From NCBI GenBank assembly GCA_030372335.1, contig JAUDCW010000002.1: DNA of 64,000 nucleotides; one strand, 5' to 3'. Positions 49,315 through 59,236 of this stretch are shown one piece after another. Under the pieces are notes generated by a model that was not told the DNA's origin, searched no databases, and worked only from the letters and a program-made list of their open reading frames with translations. Positions within the stretch are counted from its first letter, which is position 1, and each line of letters starts with the position of its first letter. The translations under genes were made by a program, and so were the position numbers. Source of the stretch: JALCOL01 sp022649665 (lineage in GTDB: Bacteria > Bacillota > Bacilli > Lactobacillales > Enterococcaceae).

Positions 49315-51198
49315 ATGTCGGCGAATGCTCCCTTGGATCCATCAAAAGAAAAAGCGCGGCTGGATGCGGAAGTCAAACATTCTGATGCTCCCCTTCCAGA
49401 CAAAAATGGAGCGTGCGGGATCACTTACGAACCGCAGCACTCCGAAGAGACTGTGAAGCCATCTGCCAAAGCGCAGCGCAGGCGCTTCAAAGAAATCATC
49501 AAAGTCTTCCATCAAGAAAGCGTCGTACATTGTCTTTTGCACCAAGAACATCCGGAAAAAGTCCGCGAAGCGTTTGAAATGCTGGGCGCGACGTTCATCA
49601 AGATCGGTCAAATGCTTTCCGTCCGAACGGATCTCCTTGACGCCGGATTTGCCAGCGAACTAGGAAAACTGCAAGACGAAGTGCGCACTGATCCTTTTTC
49701 GGAAGTGGCACAGACGATCAAACAACAGACCGGCCGCAATTGGCAGGAGATTTTGCAAGATCTGGAACCGCAGCCCTTTGCGTCGGGTTCGATCGGCCAA
49801 ACGCATTTCGGCCGTTTGAAAAACGGTGCTCCGGTCGCGGTCAAAGTGCAGCATCCGCATATCCGCGAAGATATTTTGCTTGATCTGCGGCTGTTTGAAA
49901 GAAGTCTGCCGGTCTTAGAGCGCTTACCGGATGCGAATGTCGTTGATCTGCGTGAGATCTTGCGCGAGATCAAAGAGTCGCTCTTGCGCGAGCTGGACTA
50001 TAAAAGAGAAGCCCGCAATACGAAGCGGTTTTATGAATTGAATAATCATTGGGATATCATCGAAACACCGTACGTCTATGAAGCGCTTTGCACGCAGAAA
50101 TTATTGATCACGGAGTATAAGACCGGTCAAAGCATCAAATACTTTTTAGCGGGAAAACAAGACGAAAAAACAACGAAGATCAAACGGCATTTGGCGGATG
50201 TGCTCATCGATGATTTCATCAAATCCGTTTTTCAAGACGGCTTTTTCCATGCCGATCCGCATCCCGGCAATATTTTTTTAGAACTCCATCCGGATGAAAA
50301 AGATCCGCCGAATATCCGCCGCTTACCGCAGCATATGAAAATGCATGCCGGTTCCTGGGAGTCGGAAATCTCGTGGGGCGGCGAACCGCGGGCACTCCCC
50401 GATTATCGCCTGATATTGCTGGATTTCGGGATGGTCGGCGAGCTGACCGAAGCGCTCCGGACGCAGCTGAGCGAAGTCGTCTTTTCGCTTTTTCAACAAG
50501 ACAGCTATGCAGTCGGTGAAGCACTGCTCGTTTTATGCAAAGTGATCGGGCCGCTTGAAAAAGAGCATTTTTTCGAAGAACTAGATACTTTTTTGGAAAC
50601 GATTTTCAATTTGCCGCTTGAGGCAGCGGATTTGGTCGGGTTATTTCAAGAAGTCGTTTTGATCTGCAAACGAAATCATCTCCAAATGCCGCATGAAGTG
50701 ACGATGCTCGCCAAAGCGTTCGCAACGCTCGTGACTCTCGTGGAAGAGCTGAACCCGCTTTTGAGTTTGCGGCTCGTTTTGAACCGCTTTGCAAAAATCT
50801 ATTTGCGTCAGCAGCTCGAGCCGGCCCAATTAAAACAATCGGGAGAAAATACACTGCTGAGTGTTTGGCGGCAAGGAAAAACACTCAGCAAGATCCCGCA
50901 GAAATTATTTACGACTTTAGACGGATTGAGTTCCGGCAAGTTTGAAGTAGAATTAAAGATGAAAGAACAAGAGCAGATCCTGAGACGCATCGAAGGGATG
51001 CTCAATAAAACATTGTTTGGTATCTTGGTCGCGGCGATCATCATCGGCTCTTCTCTTTTGGTCGGAGCGGATACCGGGTATGCGTTCGTCGATAAATTAG
51101 GGATCGCCGGCTATCTTTTAGCCGCAGGCGTGATTTTGGCGATCTGCTTGAAAAGCTTGTTTGCCCCGCTGCTCCGCTGGATACGCCGCAGGGAATAA
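49315..51198 (+). CDS. ABC1/UbiB-family atypical kinase
   Basis: 627 aa. Kinase-like motifs: Ala-rich loop region, VAVKVQHP Lys, ELDYKREARN, catalytic FFHADPHPGNIF and metal-binding LLDFGMVGE. Two C-terminal membrane helices (about 555-615). Start ATG 49315 with AAAGGAG upstream. UbiB-type proteins support isoprenoid-quinone biosynthesis or lipid transport; in this organism the role is unknown. Confidence 0.92.
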   Translation: MSANAPLDPSKEKARLDAEVKHSDAPLPDKNGACGITYEPQHSEETVKPSAKAQRRRFKEIIKVFHQESVVHCLLHQEHPEKVREAFEMLGATFIKIGQMLSVRTDLLDAGFASELGKLQDEVRTDPFSEVAQTIKQQTGRNWQEILQDLEPQPFASGSIGQTHFGRLKNGAPVAVKVQHPHIREDILLDLRLFERSLPVLERLPDANVVDLREILREIKESLLRELDYKREARNTKRFYELNNHWDIIETPYVYEALCTQKLLITEYKTGQSIKYFLAGKQDEKTTKIKRHLADVLIDDFIKSVFQDGFFHADPHPGNIFLELHPDEKDPPNIRRLPQHMKMHAGSWESEISWGGEPRALPDYRLILLDFGMVGELTEALRTQLSEVVFSLFQQDSYAVGEALLVLCKVIGPLEKEHFFEELDTFLETIFNLPLEAADLVGLFQEVVLICKRNHLQMPHEVTMLAKAFATLVTLVEELNPLLSLRLVLNRFAKIYLRQQLEPAQLKQSGENTLLSVWRQGKTLSKIPQKLFTTLDGLSSGKFEVELKMKEQEQILRRIEGMLNKTLFGILVAAIIIGSSLLVGADTGYAFVDKLGIAGYLLAAGVILAICLKSLFAPLLRWIRRRE

Positions 51199-51211
51199 GG
51201 AGGTTTATCTA

Positions 51212-51751
51212 ATGAAAAAATTTTTCGATCGATTTCATCAAAATCAGATCGTACGCGCTGTGATGTACTTGCTGATCGGCTTGCTGCTGTTTTTAAAGCC
51301 CAGTTCGCTTTTTAACGGGGTCTTGTACCTGATCAGTTGCTATTTTCTTGTCAACGGGATCTTGAATTTAGTGCAGGCATTGAAAGTTCGCAAAGAAGTC
51401 GGACTTGGCTGGATGTTCTCCAAAGGGATCATTTACATCTTTTTGTTTTTCTTTCTCTTGCTGTTTGGCCGCGGGATCGCAAGCATTCTGCCGATCCTTT
51501 TTGGGCTGGCGATCTTGATCAACGGGGTGACCCAGCTCACACAAGGGCTGAACATGCGGCAGTTCGTCAACGTGACATGGCAATGGTCGCTTCTGTACGG
51601 CATCGCTCAGATCATCGTCGGCGGGCTGATCTTATTCAATCCGTTTTCAAGTTTGCTGCTTCTCTTGCGCTTTACGGGAGTCTTCTTCCTCGTGATGGGG
51701 GTCAGCGAAGCGGTACAGTATGTCCGCTACCGCAATTACTACCGCGGGTAA
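51212..51751 (+). CDS. HdeD/DUF308-like membrane protein
   Basis: 179 aa with six hydrophobic helices in three pairs, the DUF308 repeat pattern (LIGLLLFLKP, ISCYFLVNGILNLVQAL). Start ATG 51212 with AGGAGG upstream, 13 bp after the ABC1 kinase gene. Function unknown. Confidence 0.8.
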   Translation: MKKFFDRFHQNQIVRAVMYLLIGLLLFLKPSSLFNGVLYLISCYFLVNGILNLVQALKVRKEVGLGWMFSKGIIYIFLFFFLLLFGRGIASILPILFGLAILINGVTQLTQGLNMRQFVNVTWQWSLLYGIAQIIVGGLILFNPFSSLLLLLRFTGVFFLVMGVSEAVQYVRYRNYYRG

Positions 51752-51765
51752 AATGAAATAAACAG

Positions 51766-51806
51766 GACAAAAATGGACAAGTGCTCGGCACTTGTCCATT
51801 TTTGTC
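51766..51806. terminator. Bidirectional terminator
   Basis: 19-bp perfect stem GACAAAAATGGACAAGTGC and its complement around a 3-nt loop, between convergent genes. Confidence 0.85.
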
Positions 51807-51814
51807 GCACAGCT

Positions 51815-53326
51815 TTATGAATTTTCGAGGAAAAAGATCTTTTGATTTTTTTTGAGATACAGCTGTTTCAAATCTGAATACAGCTGGACCAGCTCTTCAT
51901 CGCTCGCATCGAAATCCCAATAGTAAAACGGGATCTCGGGATGTGCCTGCTGAAAGTATTGTGAAGAAGAAATGATGATGTCCCAATCGGTCAGCTGATT
52001 GCCGAACGGGCACAGCTCGACGAAAGACAAGTCTTTTAAAAAGATCATCAGCTTGGCGAAAAGCAGCAGATTTTGTTCAACGGCAAGGCCGACTTTCAAT
52101 AATTTCTTTTTCGCACGTCCTTCAAAAAAAGGCAGCAGCAGATTTTTGTATCCCATCGTCAACGCTTTGCGCGCGGGAACCAGGATTTGATATTCGCGTT
52201 TTTTCAACTGTTTTTCAAAGAAGGCGTTGAGCCACGAGTCGATCTCATAGGAAAGGGCATTTTCTGCGACATCTTTGTCGACCAGCGAAAACATATTCGG
52301 CGTATTTGCTTCGAAAATATACGCTGTAAAGGTAATGTGCATCAAATTGCCGACCAGACAATCATAGAGACTCTGCGGACAGCGAATCTGATTCGATTGT
52401 TTTGCTTCTTCAAGCACCGCAAAAAAGAGGGAAGCGATCGGATTTTTCTGATGCTGAAAAGTACGCAGTGAACGTGCCAAATTGGGGTCGTCGATCCGGT
52501 AGAAGATCGGTGCGAACAGACTTAAAAAGTGGAGATAGGCGCTTTCGCCTTTGATGACGTTTTCGGGTAAGCCCGGCAAGTGGAGCGCTGCCAAGTCCAT
52601 CGGAAAATCCGCCGAGTCGCTCAAGAAACGATCATATTTTTCTTTATACGGCGCAAAGTGCTGCTGGCGAATCCGCAAAAGCGAGATCCCGAAGAAAAGT
52701 TCCAGTTCTTTCCGCCCAACATACGTCGTACTGAGCGTAAAGCGGTCTTGCAATTTTTGGACCAGGAATTTGCTGAAATTTGCGATTTCTTCGGAAAAAG
52801 GCCAGTAGGTGCCTTTGACACAAAACCAGAAAAGATAAAAAAGCGTCATCCGGATCTTCGTTTCGTCGCCGACGATCCTTAACTTGGAATAGCTGATCCG
52901 CAGCTGATACTGTTTAAAATATTGCGAAAGCGGCTTCAGTTTGCGACCCAATGTCGAGCGGCTGATCTCGACTTCACGGCAAAAATTTTCGACACTTTTC
53001 TGCGGATCGTCGCGCATCAAATAGCAGAGGAACTGATAAGGAATTCCTTCTTTAACTAAAAGATAGCGGTAATCATCAACGGTCACTGCCAAGCGGCGGG
53101 TATCCAACCCGCCGTTTTTAATAAAAAAGTGTTCATGAAAAGCGGACTGCGCTGTTAAATCATTGTCGACTTCATGCAGCAGTGTATAAAGCTGCTGATA
53201 AGAAAAATCAAAGTGTTTGACGAGTTGATTGATCGTATAGATATCCGGAGGTAAAACGACAAGCAGCCGAAAGACGCGGTACCGATTCCATGAAGCCGTA
53301 TCCATCATGATCTCTTCGAACAGCAA
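51815..53326 (-). CDS. Mga/AtxA-like transcriptional regulator
   Basis: 503 aa. N-terminal winged HTH pair (IYTINQLVKHFDFSYQQLYTLL; later EISRSTLGRKLKPLSQYF as second HTH), then a long helical region where PRD-like and EIIB-like domains sit in Mga proteins. The start is TTG 53326 with GGAGG 8 nt upstream. Immediately downstream of brnQ on the same strand (14 bp), so probably cotranscribed. Targets unknown; PTS-linked control is a family-level inference. Confidence 0.75.
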   Translation of the reverse strand: MLFEEIMMDTASWNRYRVFRLLVVLPPDIYTINQLVKHFDFSYQQLYTLLHEVDNDLTAQSAFHEHFFIKNGGLDTRRLAVTVDDYRYLLVKEGIPYQFLCYLMRDDPQKSVENFCREVEISRSTLGRKLKPLSQYFKQYQLRISYSKLRIVGDETKIRMTLFYLFWFCVKGTYWPFSEEIANFSKFLVQKLQDRFTLSTTYVGRKELELFFGISLLRIRQQHFAPYKEKYDRFLSDSADFPMDLAALHLPGLPENVIKGESAYLHFLSLFAPIFYRIDDPNLARSLRTFQHQKNPIASLFFAVLEEAKQSNQIRCPQSLYDCLVGNLMHITFTAYIFEANTPNMFSLVDKDVAENALSYEIDSWLNAFFEKQLKKREYQILVPARKALTMGYKNLLLPFFEGRAKKKLLKVGLAVEQNLLLFAKLMIFLKDLSFVELCPFGNQLTDWDIIISSSQYFQQAHPEIPFYYWDFDASDEELVQLYSDLKQLYLKKNQKIFFLENS

Positions 53327-53340
53327 AGGAATCCCTCCTT

Positions 53341-54690
53341 TTATTTACGTTGCTCTGAGCGAGCGAATGAAATAATCAAACCGAGCGCCAAACCGATCAG
53401 CGCCGGGAAGATCCAGCCGAATCCTAATGGATAAAGCGGCAGCCACTCTGTTGCAAAATCGATCATTCTTTGACCGAAAGCACTGTTGGAAAGAAATGGC
53501 GGTGCGCTCTTCAGCGCATCGAACAAAGCCGCGATCGCGGTCAAGATCGTGACCCATTGATAAACAGCACGGTGGTCGTGAAACAGACGGGAAGTGAGGA
53601 CCAGCAGGATCAGGGTGATCGCCAGCGGATATAAAAACATCAAGACCGGCAGCGAAAATTTAATGATATTCGTCAAGCCGACGTTTGCAAATAAGCACGG
53701 CAAAGCACTTGCGATCAACGTGAAAGCAAGATAGGAAACATTTGGAAACATCATATGGAAAGTTTCGCTGAAAGCGCTGATCAGGCCGATCGCCGTTTTC
53801 AAACAGGCGATGATCACGACGAATGCCAACAGGATCATCCCGCCTCTGCCGAGATAGTAGCTGGCAATTTGGGCGAGTGCGATCCCGCCGTTTTCCGACA
53901 TCGCAAAATTGCCAAGACTCATCGCCCCCATGAACGACAAGCAAGTATAAATGATCCCCATCAAAAGAATGCTGATCGCACCGCTTTTGATCGTATCAGC
54001 CGCGATCGTGCGCGGCTGGGTGACGCCCATCGTTTTAAGCGTCGAAACGATGATGATCCCAAACGCTAAAGAAGCCAGCGCATCAAGGGTATTGTAGCCT
54101 TCAGTCAGCCCCTTGAAAAAGGAGCTGCTTTGATAAGCACTCTGGACCGCCGATGTCTGCCAGTCGCCCAGCGGATGCCAAAAGGCCAAAAGAACTAAAA
54201 CACCGAGCAGGACGAGAAAAAGCGGATTCAAGACCTTGCCGATATAGTCTAAAAGGCGTGACGGCTTTCGCGAGTAAAACCAGGCAAAGAAAAAGAAAAG
54301 AATCGAAAATAAGGCCAAGACGAGCGTATGCGAGCTTTTTGGGATCATCGGCGCGATCCCGATCTCAAACGAAGTCGTTGCCAGCCGCGGAAGAGCGAAA
54401 AAAGGCCCGATCGTCAAGTAAAGCAGGATCGTAAAAATCATTCCGTATTTTTTGCCGACGCGCGAGGCGACTTCCAGAATGCCGTTTTGCTGTGAGATCC
54501 CGATCGCGATCACCCCAAGAAACGGCAAGCCGATCCCAGTGACGAGAAATCCCAAATTCGCACTGAAAACATTTTGACCAGCCTCTTGTCCCATATGGAC
54601 TGGGAAGATCAGATTTCCGGCACCGAAAAACAAACCGAAGAGCATCGAACCGACATATAAATAATGACGAAACTGCAATTTTTTTTCCAT
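53341..54690 (-). CDS. brnQ: Branched-chain amino acid:cation symporter BrnQ
   Basis: 449 aa, about twelve membrane helices. Opens YVGSMLFGLFFGAGNLIFP, the LIVCS-family signature. Imports Leu, Ile and Val with Na+ or H+. ATG 54690 with GGACG/AAAGGA upstream. No T-box leader visible. Followed by the Mga-like regulator. Confidence 0.94.
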   Translation of the reverse strand: MEKKLQFRHYLYVGSMLFGLFFGAGNLIFPVHMGQEAGQNVFSANLGFLVTGIGLPFLGVIAIGISQQNGILEVASRVGKKYGMIFTILLYLTIGPFFALPRLATTSFEIGIAPMIPKSSHTLVLALFSILFFFFAWFYSRKPSRLLDYIGKVLNPLFLVLLGVLVLLAFWHPLGDWQTSAVQSAYQSSSFFKGLTEGYNTLDALASLAFGIIIVSTLKTMGVTQPRTIAADTIKSGAISILLMGIIYTCLSFMGAMSLGNFAMSENGGIALAQIASYYLGRGGMILLAFVVIIACLKTAIGLISAFSETFHMMFPNVSYLAFTLIASALPCLFANVGLTNIIKFSLPVLMFLYPLAITLILLVLTSRLFHDHRAVYQWVTILTAIAALFDALKSAPPFLSNSAFGQRMIDFATEWLPLYPLGFGWIFPALIGLALGLIISFARSEQRK

Positions 54691-54746
54691 GAAGACGTCC
54701 TTTCCACCACGCTGAAAGCGATCATATCAAAATTATTTTAACACAA

Positions 54747-54781
54747 GAGAAAACCCTTCGCATAATAAATTGCGGAGGGTC
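54747..54781 (-). terminator. Terminator of the amino-acid ABC operon
   Basis: Stem ACCCTCCGC / GCGAAGGGT (with wobble) on the minus strand followed by TTTTCTC, just after glnQ. Confidence 0.7.
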
Positions 54782-54791
54782 TGATAAGGAT

Positions 54792-55526
54792 TTAAAGAAC
54801 ACGCTGCAAGAATTCTTTCGTTCGTGCTTCTTTTGGATGAGTGAAGATCTCTTCGGCGGTTCCTTCTTCAGCGATCAAGCCTTTGTCCATGAACAAAACG
54901 CGATCAGAGACTTCTTTGGCAAATCCCATTTCATGGGTCACTAGGATCATCGTCAAGCCGGTGTGTGCTAATGACTTCATCGTCGCCAGCACCTCACCGA
55001 CCATTTCCGGATCCAAGGCGGAAGTCGGCTCGTCGAAAAGCATCACTTCAGGATCCATCGAAAGCGCCCGCGCGATGGCGACCCGCTGTTTTTGGCCGCC
55101 CGAGAGCTGACTGGGACGAGCGTTGATAAACGTTGACATTCCGACTTTGTCGAGGTTTTTTTTCGCGATTTCTTCGGCGTCTTTTTGAGTGCGTTTTAAG
55201 ACGGTCATCTGGGCCGTCGTACAATTATCTAAGACATTCAAGTTGTTGAATAGATTGAACTGCTGGAAGACCATCCCGAGGTGTGTTCGATATTTCGGCA
55301 GATCGAAGCCTTTTTCTAAAATGTTGACACCTTTATAGAGGATCTCGCCTTCGGACGGCTTTTCCAGCAAATTGATACAACGCAAAAGCGTCGATTTTCC
55401 TGAACCGGAGGAGCCGATGATCGTCATGACTTCTCCTTTTTCCACAGAAAGATTGATATCTTTCAAGACGACATTTTGGCCGAATTTCTTTTTCAGATGT
55501 TTGATTTGAATAATAGGCTCTGTCAT
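54792..55526 (-). CDS. glnQ: Polar amino acid ABC transporter, ATP-binding protein
   Basis: 244 aa. Walker A GSSGSGKSTLL, signature LSGGQKQRVAIARAL, Walker B VMLFDEPTSALDPE. Family of GlnQ/ArtM. Starts 3 bp after the fused permease gene. Confidence 0.94.
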   Translation of the reverse strand: MTEPIIQIKHLKKKFGQNVVLKDINLSVEKGEVMTIIGSSGSGKSTLLRCINLLEKPSEGEILYKGVNILEKGFDLPKYRTHLGMVFQQFNLFNNLNVLDNCTTAQMTVLKRTQKDAEEIAKKNLDKVGMSTFINARPSQLSGGQKQRVAIARALSMDPEVMLFDEPTSALDPEMVGEVLATMKSLAHTGLTMILVTHEMGFAKEVSDRVLFMDKGLIAEEGTAEEIFTHPKEARTKEFLQRVL

Positions 55527-55529
55527 AAG

Positions 55530-57149
55530 TTACTCCTTCCGTTTGCCGAGCGGTGTGACTTGATCTTGATTAGCCGCTGGGATATAGCTGTCCTGACCAT
55601 CGAGGTGTTTTTCGACAGCGCGCAAGATGCGGGTCACCGTGAAGGTCAAGATAAAGTAGATGATGCTGATGATGAAATACGTCGGGAAGAATTGCAGCGT
55701 CGCACCTGCGACGGTCGTCCCTTGGAAAAACAGTTCCGTAACAGAAATGATGCTCAAAACGGAAGTATCTTTGATATTGATCACGAACTCGTTGCCGGTC
55801 GCGGGCAGAATGTTGCGGATCACCTGCGGCATCACGATCTTGATCATCGTTTGCCAGTGGGTCATCCCAAGGGCTTCGGCCGCTTCGAACTGGCCGTCGT
55901 CGACCGCGAAGATCCCGCCGCGGACGATCTCAGACATATAAGCGCCGGTATTGACCGAAACGATGAAGATCGCCGCCAGCAGCCGGTCCAAATGCAGACC
56001 GAACAGCTGGGCACTGCCGTAAAAGATCACGGCTGCTTGGACCATCATTGGCGTGCCGCGGAAAATCTCGATATAGGCGGCGAGCAGCCCATTCAAGATC
56101 TTGTAAAAGAAAGCAGCGGCTTTATTTTCGGGTTTCGTTGAGGTGCGGAAGATCCCGATCAAAAGACCGATCACCAGACCGATGACCGTCCCGACCAAGG
56201 AGATCAAAAGGGTCTGACCGGTCCCGCGCAGAAACATGTTGCCGTATTTTTTCACGATCTTGGTCATCGCAGCGAAGGTTCCAGTCTTCTTCGCCGCTTT
56301 GCCGTCTGTTTCGGTCGACGCCGGCTGGTCTTTGATCGCTTTATCCATGATCTCTTGCCGCTCGGACTCGGGGATCGCGCTTAAGATCTCATTGATCTTC
56401 GGCAGATCCGCATCGCCTTTGCGCATCCCGACGGAAACTTCTGTGTCTTCGGGATTCGTTTTGAAACCTTCGCCGGACTTGAATTCGATCATTTTCAAAT
56501 CAGGGTTGACTTCTTCGGCGGTGATGCCTTCCGGACGTTCAGAAACATAGCCGTCGACCGTGCCGCTTTCAACGGAGACACGCATCGCTGGAAAGTCTTT
56601 CATGGCAGTTTGTTTTTTGACACCGGGGATCTGCGGGATCACGTCATAATGGAACGTGTTCAGCTGACCGGTGATCGTCGCACCCGATAGATCTTTCAGA
56701 CTGGTCGCATTGGCGTATTTGCTGTCTTTTCGGACAACGACGACCAGATCGGATTTGTAATAGCTGTTGGAAAAGTCGATCGTCTTTTTGCGTTCAGCAG
56801 TCGGGCTCATCCCGGCGATGATCGCATCGATCGTGTTGCTGCTGAGCGCCGGCGGCAGGCCGTCCCAGCTGGTTTTGACGATCACGAGTTTTTTGCCGAG
56901 CTTCTCAGCGATGATCTTGGCGATCTGGACATCATAACCGCCTGCATAATCATCAGAGCCTTGGATCGGAACGGCGCCGTTTTTACTGTTGGATTGTGTC
57001 CAGTTGAACGGCGGATAGCCGGCTTCCATGCCGACGCGGAACTCTTCTTGGTTCGTGCTCTCAGCAGCTAAGGCTTTGACCGGCAGGACGGACAGTGCGG
57101 TCAAAACGAATAAAAAGCCGATCAGCAGTTTGGTGATTTTCTTTGACAT
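55530..57149 (-). CDS. Amino acid ABC transporter: substrate-binding/permease fusion
   Basis: 539 aa. Signal peptide (LLIGFLFVLTALSVLPVKALA), then one SBP_bac_3 domain (about 35-275, EFRVGMEAGYPPFNWTQ). A His/Gln permease domain follows (about 305-520) with EAAEALGMTHWQTMIKIVMPQ, the EAA loop. The binding domain is thus tethered to the channel, as in Enterococcus/Lactococcus GlnP-type importers for Gln/Glu. The start is ATG 57149 with AAGGGG upstream; earlier codons in frame are leader. Confidence 0.93.
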   Translation of the reverse strand: MSKKITKLLIGFLFVLTALSVLPVKALAAESTNQEEFRVGMEAGYPPFNWTQSNSKNGAVPIQGSDDYAGGYDVQIAKIIAEKLGKKLVIVKTSWDGLPPALSSNTIDAIIAGMSPTAERKKTIDFSNSYYKSDLVVVVRKDSKYANATSLKDLSGATITGQLNTFHYDVIPQIPGVKKQTAMKDFPAMRVSVESGTVDGYVSERPEGITAEEVNPDLKMIEFKSGEGFKTNPEDTEVSVGMRKGDADLPKINEILSAIPESERQEIMDKAIKDQPASTETDGKAAKKTGTFAAMTKIVKKYGNMFLRGTGQTLLISLVGTVIGLVIGLLIGIFRTSTKPENKAAAFFYKILNGLLAAYIEIFRGTPMMVQAAVIFYGSAQLFGLHLDRLLAAIFIVSVNTGAYMSEIVRGGIFAVDDGQFEAAEALGMTHWQTMIKIVMPQVIRNILPATGNEFVINIKDTSVLSIISVTELFFQGTTVAGATLQFFPTYFIISIIYFILTFTVTRILRAVEKHLDGQDSYIPAANQDQVTPLGKRKE

Positions 57150-57261
57150 AACTTCTACCCCTTTGTTTTGTTGTTTGACAAAAAGAAAAGCGACCTGAAT
57201 ACCACAGGCCGCTACAGACTTTATCAAACATGTTTTATAGCTCAACCTAGTAATAATTACT
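57150..57261 (-). promoter_or_regulatory. Leader of the glnPQ-type operon: operator dyad and attenuator-like hairpin
   Basis: A perfect dyad AGTAAT-A-ATTACT is at 57249-57261. Downstream on the minus strand, GCGGCCTG / CAGGTCGC (57191-57213) is followed by TTTTCTTTTT, an intrinsic-terminator shape ending 31 bp before the start codon. Suggests repressor control plus attenuation. Confidence 0.5.
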
Positions 57262-57450
57262 AAGACAGTCCGACAGATATTCTCCGCCGGCCCAACATAT
57301 TTTTTGCGAGGACAAAAAATACATTTCGGCAAAAAGACCTCCTCGTTTGTTCAAAGCATCCTCATGCTCCCGCGGATTCATTCTTTTTGCGACCTCTACC
57401 TACATTTCAGGTTTATTCAATTGTCAAATACAAATATTAAGGCAAGGCGT

Positions 57451-57471
57451 ACCGTTTGTCAAACGGTTTTT
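57451..57471 (+). terminator. Terminator-like hairpin upstream of the DMT gene
   Basis: ACCGTTT-GTC-AAACGGT then TTTT. The 57150-57545 gap otherwise holds the divergent leader above and no ORF. It may be an attenuator of the next gene. Confidence 0.5.
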
Positions 57472-57545
57472 CTCGCAAGATCATTTGACGGCAGCCGGCT
57501 TTTTAAGGTATTTTTGTATAAAAACACGAAAGAAGGAACAATTGA

Positions 57546-58454
57546 ATGTGGTTTTTACCCGCTTTGATCACCCTCGGCGCCTGGGGAGCGGCCGATTTAT
57601 TCTATAAGAAAGGAAACGATCCGCGCGATCGCTACAGTGCCCTTAAAACAACGGTAATGGTCGGTTTTGTGATGGGGCTCCATGCGATTATTTATTATGG
57701 CATTTTCGAAGGGATCGATTATGATCCGAAAAATCTGCTGCTCTATCTGCCAGTGTCGTCAATGTACATTTTGTCGATGGCGCTCGGGTATTTCGGTTTG
57801 CGCTATATCGAAGTCTCCGTTTCAAGCCCGATCTCGAACTCTTCAGGCGCCGTTACGGTCGTTTTGAGCTACTTCATCATGCATCAGACAATGAAGACGC
57901 TCCAGTGGGCAGCGGTCATTGCGATCTTGATCGGCTTGTTTCTGTTGTCGCTCTTTGAAAAGTGGGAGTTTGATCAGGAACTCGCGGAAGCCGGCGAGAA
58001 GATCGATCCGAAATACACGGTCGGACCGATCGCGATCATCTTCCCGCTTTTGTATTGCGTGATCGACGGAATGGGGACCTTTTTGGACGGCGTCTATCTC
58101 GATTACCGCAAAATCTTGCCGGAAGATCAGGCCAACATGTCGTATGAATTGACGTTTCTGATCGTTGCAATCCTGATTTGGCTGTATTTGAAATTTTGCA
58201 AAAAAGAAACGATGCATGTCTTCAAAGAGCGCGACAAAGGACTTGCTGCGCTCTTTGAAACGCTGGGACAGTTCTTCTATGTCGGCGCGATGAGCGGCAA
58301 CGCTTTGATCGCAGCACCGATGATCGCTTCTTACAGCATCGTCTCGATCCTTTTGGCACGGGTCTTCCTGAAAGAGCGGCTGACGATGAAGCAATACGGC
58401 GCCATTGCGCTGGTGATGGTCGCGATCGCGATCCTCGGGTTCTATGATGGATGA
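57546..58454 (+). CDS. EamA/DMT-family transporter
   Basis: 302 aa, about ten membrane helices in two repeats. The typical EamA repeat end is SYSIVSILLARVFLKERLTMKQYGAIALV. ATG with GAAGGA upstream. Drug/metabolite superfamily exporter or permease; substrate unknown. Confidence 0.88.
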   Translation: MWFLPALITLGAWGAADLFYKKGNDPRDRYSALKTTVMVGFVMGLHAIIYYGIFEGIDYDPKNLLLYLPVSSMYILSMALGYFGLRYIEVSVSSPISNSSGAVTVVLSYFIMHQTMKTLQWAAVIAILIGLFLLSLFEKWEFDQELAEAGEKIDPKYTVGPIAIIFPLLYCVIDGMGTFLDGVYLDYRKILPEDQANMSYELTFLIVAILIWLYLKFCKKETMHVFKERDKGLAALFETLGQFFYVGAMSGNALIAAPMIASYSIVSILLARVFLKERLTMKQYGAIALVMVAIAILGFYDG

Positions 58455-58502
58455 GAAAGAACGCGATTCGTGGTAAAATATTCATGACAAAGGGAGATGT
58501 TC

Positions 58503-59216
58503 ATGATGGAAAAAATCGATTTGGATCAAGGATTAAAATTGATCCAGGAAGCAAAGGATCTGACATTTTTGACCGGCGCGGGGGTGTCGACACCTTCAGG
58601 CATTCCCGATTATCGTTCACTCAACGGGGTCTATCACGGGATCGAAGAGCCGGAATACTTGCTGAGTCTCGATTGCTTGAATAACGACCCGGAGAAATTT
58701 TACGGGTTTATCAAACACTTATACCATCCAAAAGCAAAACCGAACGTGATCCATCAAAAAATCGCCGCCTTGGAAAAAGTGAAGACGGTGCAGGTCGTCA
58801 CGCAAAATATCGATCATCTGCATTCGATCGCCGGCAGTCAGAAGATCGTCAATTTCCACGGCAATCTTTACGATTGCTACTGCCGCAAATGCGGGAAGAA
58901 GGTACCTTGGCAGGAATATTTGCAAAGCGATCGCCACTCATGCGGCGGACAGATCCGCCCGAATATCGTTTTGTACGGCGAAGGGCTCGATCAGGACAAT
59001 ATCAGCCGGGCGGTGAAATATGTCGAAGCGGCCGATTTGGTCGTGATCGCCGGGACTAGTTTTCAGGTCCATCCGTTTTGCGATTTGATTTATTATAAAA
59101 ATCCGCAGGCGAAAGTCCTGGTCATCAATCAAGATCCGATCCCGCTTTCGGGCAAGTATTATTTTTATGAAGGAAATGCGGCTGATTTCTTTAAAGAAGT
59201 CAAAGTCGATCAGTAA
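58503..59216 (+). CDS. SIR2-family NAD-dependent protein deacylase
   Basis: 237 aa. NAD site TGAGVSTPSGIPDYRS, TQNIDHLH, catalytic His in VNFHGNLYDC, zinc Cys in CYCRKCGKKV and the following CGG. The GAGVSTPSG loop differs from the usual GAGISAESG. Start ATG 58503 with AAAGGGAG 6 nt upstream. Acts on acyl-lysine proteins in the cytosol. Confidence 0.92.
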   Translation: MMEKIDLDQGLKLIQEAKDLTFLTGAGVSTPSGIPDYRSLNGVYHGIEEPEYLLSLDCLNNDPEKFYGFIKHLYHPKAKPNVIHQKIAALEKVKTVQVVTQNIDHLHSIAGSQKIVNFHGNLYDCYCRKCGKKVPWQEYLQSDRHSCGGQIRPNIVLYGEGLDQDNISRAVKYVEAADLVVIAGTSFQVHPFCDLIYYKNPQAKVLVINQDPIPLSGKYYFYEGNAADFFKEVKVDQ

Positions 59217-59236
59217 AGAATGGAGAACAGCTGAAT

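Noticed and set aside
54712..54725. Catabolite-responsive element upstream of brnQ
   Set aside because: TGAAAGCGATCATA is close to the cre consensus but misses a conserved C, and no other carbon-control context is visible.
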